From assembly GCF_030817215.1 (NCBI RefSeq), contig NZ_JAUSZA010000001.1:1395001-1457500 (forward strand): a stretch of DNA of 62,500 nt. Reading direction: 5' to 3'. Of this stretch, positions 29,817 through 42,701 are shown in pieces. Origin of the DNA: Paenibacillus sp. V4I3. Lineage in GTDB: Bacteria; Bacillota; Bacilli; Paenibacillales; NBRC-103111. The notes under the pieces were generated by a model. The model did not search any database. It worked only from the letters and a program-made list of their open reading frames with translations, and was not told where the DNA came from. Every line of letters begins with the position of its first letter. The first letter of the stretch is position 1. Made by a program: the position numbers and the translations under genes.

Positions 29817-32800
29817 TTGATGGACGTTAACAACTTCGAGTTTATGAAAATCGGCTTGGCATCACCCGATAAAATTCGCTCTTGGTCCCGTGGGGAAGTA
29901 AAGAAGCCGGAAACGATTAACTACAGAACCTTAAAGCCTGAGAAAGAAGGTCTTTTCTGCGAAAAGATCTTCGGGCCTACCAAAGATTGGGAATGTCATT
30001 GCGGTAAATACAAACGAGTTCGTTATAAAGGCGTTGTTTGTGACCGTTGTGGCGTTGAAGTAACACGTCAAAAGGTACGTCGTGAGCGCATGGGTCATAT
30101 TGAACTTGCAGCTCCGGTATCTCACATTTGGTACTTCAAAGGTATTCCAAGCCGTATGGGACTTGCGTTAGATATGTCTCCAAGATCGTTGGAGGAAATT
30201 ATCTACTTCGCTTCCTATGTGGTAACTGATCCAGGGGATACGCCTTTGGAGAAGAAACAACTGCTTTCCGAGAAAGAATACCGCAGCTATCGCGAGAAGT
30301 ACGGTTATGCTTTCCAAGCGGGAATGGGTGCGGAAGCCGTTAAAAAGCTTCTAATCGACATTGATATCGAGCGTGAAGTAGATACACTCAAAGAAGAACT
30401 CAAAACAGCGCAAGGTCAACGTCGTAATCGTGCGATTAAGCGTTTGGAAGTTATGGAAGCTTTCCGTAACTCGAAGAATTTACCGGGTTGGATGGTTCTG
30501 GATGTACTTCCAGTCATCCCTCCAGAGCTTCGTCCGATGGTACAGCTCGATGGTGGCCGCTTCGCGACTTCTGACTTGAATGATCTGTATCGCCGCGTTA
30601 TCAACCGTAACAACCGTTTGAAGCGATTGCTCGACCTAGGCGCTCCGGATATCATTGTTCAAAATGAGAAACGGATGCTGCAAGAAGCGGTTGATGCTCT
30701 TATCGACAACGGTCGTCGCGGCCGTCCGGTAACAGGCCCTGGTAACCGTCCTTTGAAATCCCTCAGCCATATGCTGAAAGGTAAACAAGGACGTTTCCGT
30801 CAAAACTTGCTCGGTAAACGTGTTGACTACTCCGGTCGTTCCGTTATCGTTGTAGGTCCTAACCTGAAGATGTACCAATGTGGTCTTCCGAAGGAAATGG
30901 CACTTGAGTTGTTCAAGCCTTTCGTGATGAAAGAGCTTGTGAATAAAGGTTTGGCCCATAACATCAAAAGTGCAAAACGTAAAGTTGAGCGCGTAAGCCC
31001 AGATGTTTGGGATGTTCTTGAAGAAGTAATTAAGGAGCATCCGGTTCTTCTGAACCGTGCCCCTACGCTGCATAGACTTGGTATTCAAGCTTTTGAACCG
31101 ATTCTGGTTGAAGGCCGCGCGATTAAGCTTCATCCGCTCGTTTGTACAGCTTACAACGCTGACTTCGACGGTGACCAAATGGCCGTTCACGTACCATTGT
31201 CTTCTGAAGCTCAAGCCGAAGCTCGCTTGCTCATGCTGGCGTCAGGTAACATTTTGAATCCGAAAGACGGTAAGCCTGTTGTTACGCCTTCACAGGATAT
31301 GGTTCTGGGAAGCTTCTATTTAACAACAGACAACAAATTCGCTAAGGGTGCTGGTTCTATTATTAGAACAGTACATGAGGCAGTATCGTCTTATCAATCG
31401 GGCAAAATGGCCCTACACGCACGGGTTGCTATTCCTGCAAGAGCATTGAACAAAGTTAGTTTCACTGAGAAACAGCAAAATGCAATCTTGATCACGACGA
31501 TCGGCAAAATCATTATGAATGAGATTTTCCCTAGCGACTTTCCATTCATTAATGAACCAACCAAAACGAACCTGCTGAACGGGATTCCTGATGCTCACTT
31601 TGTGTTCGAAAAAGGTGCTGATCTTAGAGCTATTATGTTGGAACGTGAAGAGAACAAAGCGGTAGGTAAAGAATATCTCGGTTCTATCATTGCTGAGTGT
31701 TTCCGTAAATACCACACAACTCAAACGTCCATGATCCTTGATAAAATTAAAGAGCTTGGATTCACGTACTCCACCAAAGCGGGTATTACCGTAGCTGTCT
31801 CTGACGTTGTTGTTCCTACTGAAAAAGTAGCAATCCTCAAAGAATGTGAAGAGAAAGTACGTGTAGTTACGAACCAATACCGCCGTGGTTTGATTACAGA
31901 TGAAGAGCGTTATGACCGTGTTATTGCGATCTGGAGTAAAGCGAAGGATGAAATCACAGATATTTTGATGAAATCCCTTGATAAATACAACTCTATTAGC
32001 ATGATGGTTGAATCCAAAGCCCGGGGTAATAAATCACAGATTACACAGCTTGGCGGTATGCGTGGTTTGATGGCGAATCCATCTGGTAAAATTATGGAGT
32101 TGCCAATTAAGTCGAATTTTCGTGAAGGTTTGACAATCTTGGAGTACTTTATTTCAACGCACGGAGCGCGTAAAGGTCTTGCCGATACAGCGCTACGTAC
32201 TGCTGACTCCGGTTACCTGACTCGTCGTCTCGTTGACGTTGCACAAGATGTTATTGTTCGCGAAGATGATTGTGGAACAGATAAAGGCTTCATGGTTAGC
32301 AAAATTCAAGATGGTAAAGAGGTTATTGAAGATCTCTATGACCGTATTGAGGGTCGTTATGCTTATGAAACCCTTCGTCATCCGAAAACAGGTGAAGTCA
32401 TTGTTCAACGCAATGAACTTATCGAATCGGGTATTGCAGATACAATTATTGAAGCAGGTATCGAGAAACTTCAAATTCGTTCCGTTCTTAGCTGCCGCAC
32501 CAATCATGGTGTTTGTAAGAAATGTTACGGTCGTAACTTAGCGACTGGCCAATTTGTTGAGGTTGGTGAAGCAGTAGGTATTATCGCTGCTCAATCCATC
32601 GGTGAGCCAGGAACACAGTTGACGATGCGTACGTTCCATACCGGTGGTGTTGCCGGAGATGATATTACGCAAGGTTTGCCGCGTATTCAAGAGCTCTTCG
32701 AAGCTCGGAATCCGAAAGGTCAAGCGATCATTTCTGAGATTGATGGTACGGTCAAAGAAATTCGTGAAGCCAAAGATCGTCGTGAGATTGAAGTTCAAGG

Positions 32801-33437
32801 CGAAGCGGAATCGAAAGTATACGCAGTTCCTTACGGTTCACGTGTACGTGTTTCATTGAATCAACAAGTGGAAGCTGGAGACGAGTTGACTGACGGTTCT
32901 ATCGATCCGAAGGAAATGCTCCGTATCAAAGGTATCCGCGGCGTGCAGAACTACATTCTGCAAGAGGTTCAACGCGTGTATCGTAATCAAGGGGTAGAAA
33001 TTAACGATAAACATATCGAAGTTATGGTTCGCCAAATGCTGCGGAAAATCCGTATCGTTGACGCTGGAGATACAACGCTTCTTCCTGGTTCCTTCGTAGA
33101 CATTCATGAATATGAAGCAGCCAACAAAGTAGCCTTGTTCGCTGGTAGTGAGCCTGCTGTTGCAAGACCTATCTTGCTCGGTATTACTAAAGCGTCCCTA
33201 GAGACCGATTCCTTCCTATCTGCAGCGTCTTTCCAAGAAACGACACGTGTCTTGACGGATGCAGCGATTAAAGGCAAGGTTGACCAATTGCTTGGTCTTA
33301 AGGAGAACGTTATTATCGGTAAACTTATTCCTGCAGGTACAGGTATGCCTCGTTACCGGAACATCCGTATTACGGATCCGAACGAAGTTCTTGTACAAGA
33401 CGAGGATCTTGAAAAAGAAACTGTCACTGTTGAATAG
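29817..33437 (+). CDS. rpoC: RNA polymerase beta-prime subunit
   Basis: Catalytic subunit; 1206 residues, full length and uninterrupted. N-terminal zinc ribbon CHCGKYKR...CDRCG near 60-78; active-site [12 protein letters not shown] near 446-457 holding the Mg-binding aspartates; trigger-loop and bridge regions intact ([16 protein letters not shown] near 935). The second zinc site has [14 protein letters not shown] 29817 gives [10 protein letters not shown], aligned to Bacillus, 7 nt after AAAGGAGGG; ATG 29820 is equally possible. Follows rpoB by 69 nt. Confidence 0.97.
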   Translation: MMDVNNFEFMKIGLASPDKIRSWSRGEVKKPETINYRTLKPEKEGLFCEKIFGPTKDWECHCGKYKRVRYKGVVCDRCGVEVTRQKVRRERMGHIELAAPVSHIWYFKGIPSRMGLALDMSPRSLEEIIYFASYVVTDPGDTPLEKKQLLSEKEYRSYREKYGYAFQAGMGAEAVKKLLIDIDIEREVDTLKEELKTAQGQRRNRAIKRLEVMEAFRNSKNLPGWMVLDVLPVIPPELRPMVQLDGGRFATSDLNDLYRRVINRNNRLKRLLDLGAPDIIVQNEKRMLQEAVDALIDNGRRGRPVTGPGNRPLKSLSHMLKGKQGRFRQNLLGKRVDYSGRSVIVVGPNLKMYQCGLPKEMALELFKPFVMKELVNKGLAHNIKSAKRKVERVSPDVWDVLEEVIKEHPVLLNRAPTLHRLGIQAFEPILVEGRAIKLHPLVCTAYNADFDGDQMAVHVPLSSEAQAEARLLMLASGNILNPKDGKPVVTPSQDMVLGSFYLTTDNKFAKGAGSIIRTVHEAVSSYQSGKMALHARVAIPARALNKVSFTEKQQNAILITTIGKIIMNEIFPSDFPFINEPTKTNLLNGIPDAHFVFEKGADLRAIMLEREENKAVGKEYLGSIIAECFRKYHTTQTSMILDKIKELGFTYSTKAGITVAVSDVVVPTEKVAILKECEEKVRVVTNQYRRGLITDEERYDRVIAIWSKAKDEITDILMKSLDKYNSISMMVESKARGNKSQITQLGGMRGLMANPSGKIMELPIKSNFREGLTILEYFISTHGARKGLADTALRTADSGYLTRRLVDVAQDVIVREDDCGTDKGFMVSKIQDGKEVIEDLYDRIEGRYAYETLRHPKTGEVIVQRNELIESGIADTIIEAGIEKLQIRSVLSCRTNHGVCKKCYGRNLATGQFVEVGEAVGIIAAQSIGEPGTQLTMRTFHTGGVAGDDITQGLPRIQELFEARNPKGQAIISEIDGTVKEIREAKDRREIEVQGEAESKVYAVPYGSRVRVSLNQQVEAGDELTDGSIDPKEMLRIKGIRGVQNYILQEVQRVYRNQGVEINDKHIEVMVRQMLRKIRIVDAGDTTLLPGSFVDIHEYEAANKVALFAGSEPAVARPILLGITKASLETDSFLSAASFQETTRVLTDAAIKGKVDQLLGLKENVIIGKLIPAGTGMPRYRNIRITDPNEVLVQDEDLEKETVTVE

Positions 33438-33455
33438 ATTCGCTATGTAATCATG

Positions 33456-33496
33456 AGGGATGGCCACTTTATTATGAAGTGTGCTGTCCCTTTTGA
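33456..33496 (+). terminator. Possible terminator after rpoC
   Basis: Imperfect hairpin GGGATGGCCACTT (33457-33469) with AAGTGTGCTGTCCC (33477-33490) followed by TTTT. Weaker than other terminators here. Confidence 0.6.
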
Positions 33497-33545
33497 TATA
33501 CTTTTACTAATCTAGTAAGAATAATAAAATATAAGAAGTTATTCC

Positions 33546-33574
33546 TTGACACCCGGAGATCAAAGTGCTAATAT
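33546..33574 (+). promoter_or_regulatory. Sigma-A promoter of ybxF-rpsL-rpsG-fusA-tuf
   Basis: TTGACA (33546-33551), 17-nt spacer, TAATAT (33569-33574), with TGC immediately before the -10 giving an extended -10. A strong growth-type promoter for the str operon. Confidence 0.82.
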
Positions 33575-33627
33575 ATCGTAGTGTGCCTAAGTCGATATTC
33601 TTTCCTTTTCTTTGAAGGGGGTGCCTT

Positions 33628-33879
33628 ATGTCTTATGATAAAGTCAAACAGGCGGAGAATATAAGAGTAGGTACGAAGAAAGTTACAAAAACAGTCGAAC
33701 AAGGTAAGGCAGTCGAAGTTTTTGTTTCCAAAGATGCAGATCCGCGATTGACGATAAATCTGGTAACTCTCTGTATGCAGAAGGGTGTACCTGTTACCTA
33801 TGTTGATTCTATGAAGATGCTAGGTAAAGCATGTGGAATTGAAGTTGGAGCTGCGGTAGCAGCTGTTGTAAATGAATAA
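33628..33879 (+). CDS. rplGB: L7Ae-family K-turn-binding protein YbxF
   Basis: 83-residue L7Ae/L30e-fold protein that binds kink-turns in RNA; B. subtilis YbxF is the relative at this locus. Visible family features: VRVGTKKVTKTVEQG-like N-terminus, VFVSKDADPRLT, LCMQKGVPVTYVDSMKMLGKACGI. ATG 33628 follows AAGGGGGTGCCTT. Its function beyond K-turn binding is not settled. Sits between rpoC and rpsL as in other Bacillales. Confidence 0.9.
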   Translation: MSYDKVKQAENIRVGTKKVTKTVEQGKAVEVFVSKDADPRLTINLVTLCMQKGVPVTYVDSMKMLGKACGIEVGAAVAAVVNE

Positions 33880-34042
33880 GCGCTAAAGACGTTTTTGTTA
33901 GTGGCTATAGCCTACATAAGTTCTTGTAACTTTTTGCAGCTATCCATGGCAAGGACTTTCTCTTTGCTCATTTATGACTCGCCTGGATCTGTGGGCTTGC
34001 AAGAAGAACATCATGTTATGAATGTAGGGAGGAGGTGGCGAT

Positions 34043-34462
34043 ATGCCAACAATTAACCAACTAGTACGTAAAGGTCGTCAAGCGAAGGTGGATAAGTCTA
34101 AATCACCAGCTTTGCAAAAAGGTTTTAACGCTTTGAAAAGAGAAGCAACGGATTTGAGTGCACCTCAAAAACGTGGTGTCTGCACGCGTGTAGGTACTAT
34201 GACTCCTAAGAAGCCTAACTCCGCACTTCGTAAATATGCACGTGTTCGTTTAACGAACCGCGTAGAGGTGACAGCTTACATTCCAGGTATCGGTCACAAC
34301 CTGCAAGAACACAGTGTTGTATTGATCCGTGGAGGTAGAATTAAAGATCTTCCAGGGGTACGTTATCACATCGTACGTGGCGCGCTGGATACTTCCGGTG
34401 TTAACAACCGTAAGCAATCCCGTTCCAAATACGGTACAAAACGTCCGAAAGTTAAAAAATAA
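34043..34462 (+). CDS. rpsL: 30S ribosomal protein S12
   Basis: Decoding-centre protein. 139 residues; [12 protein letters not shown] start, [19 protein letters not shown] and [17 protein letters not shown] present. Lysines at the two classic streptomycin-resistance sites are wild type. ATG 34043 follows GGAGGAGGTGGCGAT. A 163-nt leader upstream contains the palindrome GGCTATAGCC (33903-33912) and no recognised RNA element. Confidence 0.97.
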   Translation: MPTINQLVRKGRQAKVDKSKSPALQKGFNALKREATDLSAPQKRGVCTRVGTMTPKKPNSALRKYARVRLTNRVEVTAYIPGIGHNLQEHSVVLIRGGRIKDLPGVRYHIVRGALDTSGVNNRKQSRSKYGTKRPKVKK

Positions 34463-34506
34463 GAGATAATAATCAGGGATGATTCTTATAAGAAAGGGGG
34501 ATAACT

Positions 34507-34977
34507 ATGCCTCGTAAAGGTCCAGTTACTCGCAGAGACGTATTGCCAGATCCAATTTATAATAGCAAACTTGTCACTCGTCTTATCAATCGTATCATGA
34601 TTGATGGAAAAAGAGGGGTAGCACAGTCCATTTTATACAACGCTTTTAACCTCGTGAAAGATCGTACAGGTAAAGAGCCGATGGAAGTGTTCGAAGCAGC
34701 TATCAAAAACATTATGCCAGTGCTAGAAGTTAAAGCTCGCCGTGTTGGTGGAGCGAACTATCAAGTACCTATCGAAGTAAGACCTGATCGTCGTTCGACA
34801 TTAGGCTTGCGTTGGTTGGTAAACTACTCACGTCTACGTGGTGAGAAGACGATGGAAGAAAGATTGGCTTATGAAATCATCGATGCTAGCAACAGCACTG
34901 GCTCTTCCGTTAAGAAACGTGAAGATACACACAAAATGGCTGAAGCTAATAAAGCATTCGCTCACTATCGTTGGTAG
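34507..34977 (+). CDS. rpsG: 30S ribosomal protein S7
   Basis: Primary 16S rRNA-binding assembly protein of the 30S head, next to the E site. 156 residues: [20 protein letters not shown] start, [20 protein letters not shown], and [22 protein letters not shown] 34507 follows AAAGGGGGATAACT. Second gene of the rpsL-rpsG-fusA-tuf string, 44 nt after rpsL. Confidence 0.97.
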   Translation: MPRKGPVTRRDVLPDPIYNSKLVTRLINRIMIDGKRGVAQSILYNAFNLVKDRTGKEPMEVFEAAIKNIMPVLEVKARRVGGANYQVPIEVRPDRRSTLGLRWLVNYSRLRGEKTMEERLAYEIIDASNSTGSSVKKREDTHKMAEANKAFAHYRW

Positions 34978-35015
34978 AATTCTAAATCAATATCAGAAAG
35001 GAGACATAACGACCT

Positions 35016-37091
35016 ATGGCTAGAGAGTTCTCCTTAAAAAACACACGTAATATCGGGATCATGGCTCATATCGATGCTGGTAAAACGACAACAACAGAGC
35101 GCATTCTGTACTATACAGGTAAAGTTCACAAAATCGGAGAAGTGCACGAAGGTGCAGCTACGATGGACTGGATGGAGCAGGAACAAGAACGTGGAATCAC
35201 GATTACTTCCGCCGCTACAACTGCGCAATGGGAAGGTCACCGCATCAATATTATTGATACCCCGGGGCACGTTGACTTTACCGTTGAGGTAGAGCGTTCC
35301 CTTCGTGTGTTGGATGGAGCAGTTGGTGTATTTAGTGCGAAAGAGGGCGTTGAGCCTCAATCGGAAACAGTTTGGAGACAAGCTGATAAATACAACGTTC
35401 CACGGATTGCTTACGTAAACAAAATGGATATCATCGGTGCAGACTTCTTGCAAGTTGTTGAATCCATGCGTCAAAAACTTGGTGCAAATGCAGTAGCTAT
35501 TCAACTTCCGATCGGTGCTGAGAATGATTTCAAAGGCATCATTGACTTGGTTGATGAAGTTGCTTATATGTACAAAGATGATCTTGGTAAGGACATCGAG
35601 AAAATCGAAATTCCTGCTGAGTTCAAAGATCAAGTTGCTGAGCTTCGTTTGGAATTGATCGAGAAAGTTGCTGAGCTTGATGAAGAGCTTACTATGAAAT
35701 ATCTCGAAGGCGAAGAAATCACTGTTGATGAGATCAAAGCAGCTCTACGTAAAGGTGTTTGCGAAGTGAAAATCTTCCCAGTTATCGTAGGGTCTTCTTA
35801 CAGAAACAAAGGTGTTCAATTGATGTTGGATGCAGTTATTAACTACCTGCCATCCCCTCTTGATGTACCTGACATTAAAGGTGTGCTTGACGATGGTACT
35901 GAAGTGGTTCGTAAGTCTGCTGATGATCAACCTTTCTCAGCGCTTGCGTTTAAAATCATGACAGATCCTTTCGTTGGTCGTCTTACGTTCTTCCGTGTTT
36001 ACTCTGGTACCTTGAACTCCGGTTCCTACGTTGTTAACGCAACAAAAGGAAAACGTGAGCGTGTTGGTCGTATTCTACAAATGCATGCGAACGCACGTCA
36101 AGAAATCAGCATTGTATATGCAGGTGATATTGCCGCGGCTGTTGGATTGAAAGATACAACAACTGGTGATACACTTTGTGATGAGAAAAACCCAGTTATT
36201 CTTGAGAGAATGGTCTTCCCTGAACCGGTTATCCAGCTTGCTGTTGAACCGAAAACGAAAGCCGATCAAGATAAAATGGGTATCGCATTGCAAAAACTTG
36301 CTGAAGAAGATCCTACTTTCCGTGCTTCTACAGACGAAGAAACAGGACAAACGATCATCGCAGGTATGGGTGAGCTTCACCTTGAGATCCTCGTTGACCG
36401 TATGCTTCGTGAGTTTAAAGTTGAAACCAATGTAGGTAAACCACAAGTTGCTTATCGTGAAACATTCCGTGCGGCAGCTAAAGTTGAAGGTAAATTCGTT
36501 CGTCAATCCGGTGGTCGTGGTCAATACGGACATTGTTGGGTTGAGTTCGAACCACAAGAAGCTGGCGTAGGCTTTATCTTCGAAAACAAAGTTGTGGGCG
36601 GGTCTATTCCTAGAGAATTCATCGCACCTATTCAAGCTGGTATCGAAGAGTCCATGAAGAATGGTGTAATCGCAGGATTCCCTCTTGTGGATATCAAAGC
36701 TACAGTTGTTGATGGATCTTACCATGATGTTGACTCCAATGAAATGGCGTTCAAAATCGCGGGTTCCATGGCACTTAAAGCAGCTAAAGAAAAATGTAAA
36801 CCGGTTCTTCTTGAGCCAATCATGAAGGTTGAAGTTACTGTACCAGAAGAGTACATGGGCGATGTTATGGGCGACCTTAACTCCCGTCGTGGACGCATTG
36901 AAGGTATGGATAGCCGTCATGGAGCACAAGTCATTCGTGCTAAGGTGCCTTTGTCCGAAATGTTTGGATATTCCACAACACTTCGTTCGAGAACACAAGG
37001 CCGTGGTGTTTACTCCATGGAACTTTCGCATTATGAAGAAGTACCTAAGTCCATTGCAGAAGAAATTATTGCAAAAGGCAAAGGCGCTTAA
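35016..37091 (+). CDS. fusA: Elongation factor G
   Basis: GTPase driving translocation and, with RRF, ribosome recycling. 691 residues. G1 [12 protein letters not shown] near 18-29, G3 DTPGHVDF near 82-89, G4 NKMD near 136-139; the domain IV tip region and C-terminal domains III and V are intact. ATG 35016 after GAAAGGAGACATAACGACCT. Part of the str operon, 39 nt upstream of tuf. Fusidic-acid-site residues were not judged. Confidence 0.97.
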   Translation: MAREFSLKNTRNIGIMAHIDAGKTTTTERILYYTGKVHKIGEVHEGAATMDWMEQEQERGITITSAATTAQWEGHRINIIDTPGHVDFTVEVERSLRVLDGAVGVFSAKEGVEPQSETVWRQADKYNVPRIAYVNKMDIIGADFLQVVESMRQKLGANAVAIQLPIGAENDFKGIIDLVDEVAYMYKDDLGKDIEKIEIPAEFKDQVAELRLELIEKVAELDEELTMKYLEGEEITVDEIKAALRKGVCEVKIFPVIVGSSYRNKGVQLMLDAVINYLPSPLDVPDIKGVLDDGTEVVRKSADDQPFSALAFKIMTDPFVGRLTFFRVYSGTLNSGSYVVNATKGKRERVGRILQMHANARQEISIVYAGDIAAAVGLKDTTTGDTLCDEKNPVILERMVFPEPVIQLAVEPKTKADQDKMGIALQKLAEEDPTFRASTDEETGQTIIAGMGELHLEILVDRMLREFKVETNVGKPQVAYRETFRAAAKVEGKFVRQSGGRGQYGHCWVEFEPQEAGVGFIFENKVVGGSIPREFIAPIQAGIEESMKNGVIAGFPLVDIKATVVDGSYHDVDSNEMAFKIAGSMALKAAKEKCKPVLLEPIMKVEVTVPEEYMGDVMGDLNSRRGRIEGMDSRHGAQVIRAKVPLSEMFGYSTTLRSRTQGRGVYSMELSHYEEVPKSIAEEIIAKGKGA

Positions 37092-37130
37092 TATAAAACT
37101 ATTAGTCACTCTAAGGAGGAATCGTTTAAA

Positions 37131-38321
37131 ATGGCAAAGGCTAAATTTGAACGTAACAAACCGCATGTTAACATCGGTACTATCGGTCACGTTGACCATG
37201 GTAAAACAACTTTGACAGCAGCTATTACAACTGTATTGTCCAAAAGATACGGTGGAGCTGCAGTAGCATTCGACCAAATCGATAAAGCACCAGAAGAGCG
37301 CGAGCGCGGTATCACAATCTCCACAGCTCACGTTGAGTACGAAACACCTAACCGTCACTACGCACACGTTGACTGCCCAGGACATGCTGACTATGTTAAA
37401 AACATGATTACTGGTGCTGCTCAAATGGACGGAGCGATCTTGGTTGTATCCGCAGCTGACGGCCCTATGCCGCAAACTCGTGAGCACATCCTTCTTTCCC
37501 GTCAAGTAGGCGTACCTTACATCGTAGTATTCCTTAACAAATGTGATATGGTTGAAGACGAAGAGTTGCTTGAATTGGTTGAGATGGAAGTTCGCGACCT
37601 TCTTAACGAATATGAGTTCCCAGGCGATGATACTCCAATCATCCGTGGTGCAGCTCGTGAAGCTCTTGCTAACCCAGAAGGTCCTTGGGCTGACAAAATC
37701 ATCGAGTTGTTCGAACAAGTTGATACTTACATCCCAACTCCTGAGCGTCAAACTGACAAGCCTTTCCTTATGCCAGTTGAGGATGTATTCTCAATCACTG
37801 GTCGTGGAACAGTTGCAACTGGTCGTGTTGAGCGTGGTACTGTTAAAGTACAAGAAGAAGTTGAAATCGTTGGTATCGCTGAAGAAACTCGTAAATGCAT
37901 CGTAACTGGTGTAGAGATGTTCCGTAAATTGCTTGATTCCGCTCAAGCTGGTGACAACATTGGAGCTTTACTTCGTGGTGTAGACCGTAAAGATATCGAG
38001 CGTGGACAAGTACTTGCGAAACCAGGTTCAGTTAAACCACACACGAACTTCACAGCACAAATCTACGTTCTAACTAAAGAAGAAGGTGGCCGTCATAAGC
38101 CTTTCTTCACAGGTTACCGTCCACAGTTCTACTTCCGTACAACTGACGTAACGGGTATCATCTCCCTTCCAGAAGGCACTGAGATGGTTATGCCTGGTGA
38201 TAACATCACTGTTACTGTTGAACTAATCAACCCAATCGCAATCGAAGAAGGAACACGCTTCGCGATTCGTGAAGGCGGACGTACAGTTGGTGCGGGCGCG
38301 GTTGCAACAATTCAAAAGTAA
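37131..38321 (+). CDS. tuf: Elongation factor Tu
   Basis: GTPase delivering aminoacyl-tRNA. 396 residues. G1 [11 protein letters not shown] near 18-28, switch I RGITIST, G3 DCPGHADYV near 81-89, G4 NKCD near 136-139; domains II and III complete to [11 protein letters not shown]. Codons are strongly biased to highly expressed choices (CGT, GGT, GTT). ATG 37131 follows AAGGAGGAATCGTTTAAA. Followed by a strong terminator, so the str operon ends here. Confidence 0.98.
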   Translation: MAKAKFERNKPHVNIGTIGHVDHGKTTLTAAITTVLSKRYGGAAVAFDQIDKAPEERERGITISTAHVEYETPNRHYAHVDCPGHADYVKNMITGAAQMDGAILVVSAADGPMPQTREHILLSRQVGVPYIVVFLNKCDMVEDEELLELVEMEVRDLLNEYEFPGDDTPIIRGAAREALANPEGPWADKIIELFEQVDTYIPTPERQTDKPFLMPVEDVFSITGRGTVATGRVERGTVKVQEEVEIVGIAEETRKCIVTGVEMFRKLLDSAQAGDNIGALLRGVDRKDIERGQVLAKPGSVKPHTNFTAQIYVLTKEEGGRHKPFFTGYRPQFYFRTTDVTGIISLPEGTEMVMPGDNITVTVELINPIAIEEGTRFAIREGGRTVGAGAVATIQK

Positions 38322-38340
38322 TACCTATATATAGAAGAAA

Positions 38341-38373
38341 CACTCACCGTTTAGGCGGTGGGTGTTTTTTTTT
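38341..38373 (+). terminator. Rho-independent terminator after tuf
   Basis: CACTCACCG (38341-38349) and CGGTGGGTG (38356-38364), then nine T. Confidence 0.95.
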
Positions 38374-38395
38374 ATGCATATGCCTAAAATTTCGC

Positions 38396-38872
<477 letters not shown>

Positions 38873-38917
38873 AACAACTATAGAATGAACGTTTAGGAAG
38901 GAAATGAGGTGTCAACG

Positions 38918-39541
38918 ATGAAAGGTATCTTAGGAAAAAAACTTGGGATGACACAGTTGTTTACTCCGGAGGGTAATGTAGTTCCGGTAACTGTCATTCA
39001 AGCGGGACCATGTGTGGTACTGCAAAAGAAAGATGTGGATAACGACGGATATGAGTCGATCCAAATCGGTTTTGATGATGTGAAAGCTAGCAGAATCATT
39101 AAACCAGAGCTTGGCCATGCGAAAAAAGCAGGGGCAACGCCTAAGCGCTACGTTAAAGAAATTCGTGGCATTCAGTTGGGTGACTATGAAGTTGGTCAAG
39201 AACTGAAAGCAGATCTGTTTACAGAGGGCGAATTCGTTGATGTAACGGGTACTTCCAAAGGTAAAGGTTTCCAAGGTAACATCAAAAGACATAACCAATC
39301 CACAGGCCCTATGGCTCACGGATCACGTTATCACCGCGGTCCAGGTTCCATGGGTTCCATTCAAGCAAACCGCGTTCCTAAAGGTAAGAAATTGCCAGGG
39401 CACATGGGTAACGAAACAGTAACTTTGCAAAACCTGCAAATCATTAAAGTAGATGCTGAGCGTAACGTGTTGCTAGTTAAAGGTTCCATTCCGGGTCCTA
39501 GAAACAGCTACGTTAGCGTGAAGTCTGCTGTGAAAAAGTAA
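38918..39541 (+). CDS. rplC: 50S ribosomal protein L3
   Basis: Early-assembly 23S rRNA-binding protein reaching toward the peptidyl-transferase centre. 207 residues: [16 protein letters not shown] start, [43 protein letters not shown] 38918 lies 6 nt after GAGGTG; the GTG at 38909 within that site is not used. Confidence 0.97.
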   Translation: MKGILGKKLGMTQLFTPEGNVVPVTVIQAGPCVVLQKKDVDNDGYESIQIGFDDVKASRIIKPELGHAKKAGATPKRYVKEIRGIQLGDYEVGQELKADLFTEGEFVDVTGTSKGKGFQGNIKRHNQSTGPMAHGSRYHRGPGSMGSIQANRVPKGKKLPGHMGNETVTLQNLQIIKVDAERNVLLVKGSIPGPRNSYVSVKSAVKK

Positions 39542-39557
39542 GAAAGGAGGAAGACAG

Positions 39558-40184
39558 ATGCCAAAAGTAGCTTTATATAATGTAACAGGTGCTCAGGTAG
39601 GAGAAGTTGAACTGTCTGACGTTGTTTTCGGAATTGAGCCTCACGTTCATGCGATCCACGAAGCTGTTCTTTTACAACAAGCAGCTGTGCGTCAAGGAAC
39701 ACACAAAACAAAAGGTCGTTCGGAAGTTCGTGGCGGTGGTCGTAAACCTTGGAAACAAAAAGGTACAGGTCGTGCGCGTCAAGGTAGTATTCGTGCTCCA
39801 CAGTGGAAAGGCGGCGGTACCGTATTCGGACCGACACCTCGTAGCTATGGTTTCAAATTGCCTAGAAAAGTTCGTCGCTTAGCGATCAAATCCGCTTTGT
39901 CCTCGAAACTTATCGATAACAACTTGATCGTATTGGATCAGCTTCAATTGAACGCTCCAAAAACGAAAGATTTCGTAGCTATTTTGAACAACCTGAAAGT
40001 AGATCGTAAAGTATTAGTTGTAGGCGTTGCTAACGACTCCAATGTTGCTTTATCTGCTCGTAATATCCCAGGTGTGAAATTTGTTGCTGCTGATGGAGTT
40101 AATGTTCTTGATGTCATGTTATATGACAAATTGATCATTACACAAGAAGCTGTACAGAAAGTTGAGGAGGTGCTTGCACAATGA
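39558..40184 (+). CDS. rplD: 50S ribosomal protein L4
   Basis: Lines the exit tunnel with an extended loop. 208 residues; the loop [20 protein letters not shown] near residues 52-71 is intact, with [20 protein letters not shown] following. ATG 39558 after GAAAGGAGGAAGACAG. Overlaps rplW by 4 nt (ATGA). Confidence 0.97.
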   Translation: MPKVALYNVTGAQVGEVELSDVVFGIEPHVHAIHEAVLLQQAAVRQGTHKTKGRSEVRGGGRKPWKQKGTGRARQGSIRAPQWKGGGTVFGPTPRSYGFKLPRKVRRLAIKSALSSKLIDNNLIVLDQLQLNAPKTKDFVAILNNLKVDRKVLVVGVANDSNVALSARNIPGVKFVAADGVNVLDVMLYDKLIITQEAVQKVEEVLAQ

Positions 40185-40471
40185 AAAATCCACGCGACAT
40201 TATCAAGCGCCCGATCATCACTGAGCGTACAAGCGACCTAATGGCTAACAAAAAGTATGTTTTCGAAGTGGATCTTCGCGCTAACAAAACAGAAATTAAA
40301 CAAGCTATTGAAGCTATCTTCAAAGTAAAAGTTACAAATGTAAACACATTGAGAATGCCAGCTAAGCCTAAACGTTATGGCAAACACTCCGGTTACACTT
40401 CCATCTGGAAGAAAGCTATCGTGTCCCTAAGCGCAGAAAGCAAAGAATTGGAATTCTTTGAATCGGTATAA
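40181..40471 (+). CDS. rplW: 50S ribosomal protein L23
   Basis: Sits at the tunnel exit and docks trigger factor and SRP. 96 residues: [20 protein letters not shown] start, [20 protein letters not shown]. The start codon overlaps the rplD stop, with GAGGTG inside the rplD end, so translation is coupled. Confidence 0.97.
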   Translation: MKNPRDIIKRPIITERTSDLMANKKYVFEVDLRANKTEIKQAIEAIFKVKVTNVNTLRMPAKPKRYGKHSGYTSIWKKAIVSLSAESKELEFFESV

Positions 40472-40501
40472 CCCATTTCTTGAAGTAAGGAGGAAATCAG
40501 A

Positions 40502-41332
40502 GTGCCAATTAAAAAATATAAACCAACCTCACCAGCTCGACGTGCGATGTCGGTTTCTACTTTTGAAGAAATAACAACATCAACACCGGAGAAATCATTG
40601 CTTGCTCCTCTGTTCAAGCATGCTGGTCGTAACAACCAAGGTAAAATTACGGTTCGTCACCATGGTGGTGGACACAAGCGTAAATACCGTATCATCGATT
40701 TCAAACGTACTAAAGATGGAATACCAGGACGCGTTGCTACAGTTGAGTACGATCCTAACCGTTCCGCAAACATCGCATTGATTCATTATGCTGATGGCGA
40801 GAAAAAATACATCATCGCTCCTAAAGGTCTTAAAGTGGACGATCGTATCGTTTCTGGACCACAAGCAGATATCAAAGTAGGTAACGCTCTTCCATTGGAA
40901 AACATTCCAGTTGGTACAGTTATCCACAACATTGAGTTGAAGCCTGGTAAAGGTGCACAACTAGTGCGCGCTGCCGGTACGGAAGCTCAACTTCTTGGTA
41001 AAGAAGAAACTTACGTAACCATTCGCCTTTCATCCGGTGAAGTTCGTAAAGTCCTTAAAGTTTGCCGCGCAACAATCGGTTCTGTTGGTAACGAAGATCA
41101 CGAGCTCGTGAAAATCGGTAAAGCAGGACGTAATCGTTGGAAAGGCAATCGTCCACAAGTTCGTGGGGTCGTAATGAACCCGAATGATCACCCACACGGT
41201 GGTGGTGAAGGACGCGCACCAATCGGACGTAAATCACCTATGTCACCATGGGGTAAACCGACGCTTGGTTTCAAAACTCGTAAAAAAGGCAAAGCATCCG
41301 ATAAATACATTGTACGTCGCCGTACGAAGTAA
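40502..41332 (+). CDS. rplB: 50S ribosomal protein L2
   Basis: Primary 23S rRNA-binding protein near the peptidyl-transferase centre. 276 residues; conserved [15 protein letters not shown] and the C-terminal [20 protein letters not shown] with the functional His. GTG 40502 follows AAGGAGGAAATCAGA. Confidence 0.97.
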   Translation: MPIKKYKPTSPARRAMSVSTFEEITTSTPEKSLLAPLFKHAGRNNQGKITVRHHGGGHKRKYRIIDFKRTKDGIPGRVATVEYDPNRSANIALIHYADGEKKYIIAPKGLKVDDRIVSGPQADIKVGNALPLENIPVGTVIHNIELKPGKGAQLVRAAGTEAQLLGKEETYVTIRLSSGEVRKVLKVCRATIGSVGNEDHELVKIGKAGRNRWKGNRPQVRGVVMNPNDHPHGGGEGRAPIGRKSPMSPWGKPTLGFKTRKKGKASDKYIVRRRTK

Positions 41333-41380
41333 TCTAGGATATATCAATTCTCTTGAGGTTCAAGGAAGGGAGGAACACCC

Positions 41381-41659
41381 ATGGGTCGCAGCTTAAAGAA
41401 GGGTCCATTTATTGATGGATACTTACTGAAAAAAGTAGAAGACTTGAACACATCCACCAAAAAACTGGTTATCAAAACGTGGTCCCGTCGTTCTACGATT
41501 TACCCGCAATTCGTTGGTCACACTTTCGGAGTATATGATGGAAGAAAACACGTGCCTGTGTATGTAACCGAAGATATGGTTGGACACAAGCTTGGTGAAT
41601 TTGCACCAACTCGTACTTACAAAGGTCACGATGACGACAAGAAAACCGGAAAACGTTAA
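41381..41659 (+). CDS. rpsS: 30S ribosomal protein S19
   Basis: 30S head protein forming a complex with S13. 92 residues: [20 protein letters not shown] start and [21 protein letters not shown] 41381 follows GGAAGGGAGGAACACCC. Confidence 0.97.
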   Translation: MGRSLKKGPFIDGYLLKKVEDLNTSTKKLVIKTWSRRSTIYPQFVGHTFGVYDGRKHVPVYVTEDMVGHKLGEFAPTRTYKGHDDDKKTGKR

Positions 41660-41689
41660 TTTCATTTTTAACCGAGAGGAGGTACTACC

Positions 41690-42022
41690 ATGCAAGCTAA
41701 AGCAATATTGAACCACGCTCGGATTGCTCCTCGTAAAGCAAAGCTAGTTGTTGACTTGATTCGGGGGAAAGCGGTAGGTGAAGCGATTGCGATTCTGCGT
41801 CACACGCCTAAAGCAGCTTCTCCTATTCTGGAGAAACTACTGAATTCCGCAATTGCGAATGCAGAGCATAACTATTCATTGGATCTTAACAAACTTGTTG
41901 TTTCTGAGACGTATGTTAACCAAGGACCAACAATGAAAAGGTTCCAACAACGTGCAATGGGCCGCGCTAGCGCGATCAAAAAACGTACCAGCCACATTAC
42001 AATCGTGGTATCTGAAAAATAA
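41690..42022 (+). CDS. rplV: 50S ribosomal protein L22
   Basis: Exit-tunnel protein. 110 residues; [18 protein letters not shown] start region. The beta-hairpin tip region ([20 protein letters not shown]) near 86-105 shows no deletion of the kind linked to macrolide resistance. ATG 41690 follows GAGAGGAGGTACTACC. 13 nt before rpsC. Confidence 0.97.
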   Translation: MQAKAILNHARIAPRKAKLVVDLIRGKAVGEAIAILRHTPKAASPILEKLLNSAIANAEHNYSLDLNKLVVSETYVNQGPTMKRFQQRAMGRASAIKKRTSHITIVVSEK

Positions 42023-42035
42023 GGAGGGGTAACGT

Positions 42036-42698
42036 GTGGGTCAGAAGGTAAACCCGGTAGGCTTTAGAATTGGTATTATTCGCGATTGGGAGTCCAAATG
42101 GTTTGCAGAGAAAGATTTCGGAACTCTGTTGCTTGAAGACGTCAAAATCCGTGAATACTTAAAAAATAAACTTAAAGATGCTGCAGTTTCCCACATCGAA
42201 ATCGAGCGCGCGGCTAACCGTGTGAACGTTACGATTCAAACTGCAAAACCAGGCATGGTTATTGGTAAAGGCGGAGCTGAAGTTGAAGTTATTCGCAACT
42301 ACATCGCTGCAATGTCCAATAAAAAAGTGCACATTAACATCTCTGAAATCAAACACCCAGATCTTGATGCTATTCTCGTAGCTGAAGCTGTTGCACTTCA
42401 ATTGGAACGTCGTGTTTCATTCCGTCGTGCTATGAAACAAGCTATGCAAAGAACAATGAGATCCGGCGCAAAAGGTATCAAAGTAGCAACTAGCGGACGT
42501 CTTGGCGGTGCTGAGATCGCTCGTACGGAAGGATATAGCGAAGGAACAGTTCCACTTCATACGCTTCGTGCGGATATCGACTATGGTACTGCTGAAGCAG
42601 CCACTACTTATGGACGTATCGGTGTAAAAGTATGGATTTATCGTGGAGAAGTGCTTCCGCCAGCTAAGAAAAAGGCTCAGCCGGAAGGAGGAATTTAA
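42036..42698 (+). CDS. rpsC: 30S ribosomal protein S3
   Basis: mRNA entry-site protein. 220 residues; [20 protein letters not shown] start, KH motif [13 protein letters not shown] near 67-79, and [23 protein letters not shown] 42036 after AAGGAGGGGTAAC. Four nt precede the rplP start. Confidence 0.97.
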   Translation: MGQKVNPVGFRIGIIRDWESKWFAEKDFGTLLLEDVKIREYLKNKLKDAAVSHIEIERAANRVNVTIQTAKPGMVIGKGGAEVEVIRNYIAAMSNKKVHINISEIKHPDLDAILVAEAVALQLERRVSFRRAMKQAMQRTMRSGAKGIKVATSGRLGGAEIARTEGYSEGTVPLHTLRADIDYGTAEAATTYGRIGVKVWIYRGEVLPPAKKKAQPEGGI

Positions 42699-42701
42699 AT
42701 C

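Noticed and set aside
36075..37751. A 558-codon minus-strand open frame opposite fusA and tuf
   Set aside because: It mirrors two highly expressed genes with strong codon bias, which produces long antisense open frames. The translation is Cys/Phe/Asn-rich nonsense with no ribosome site.
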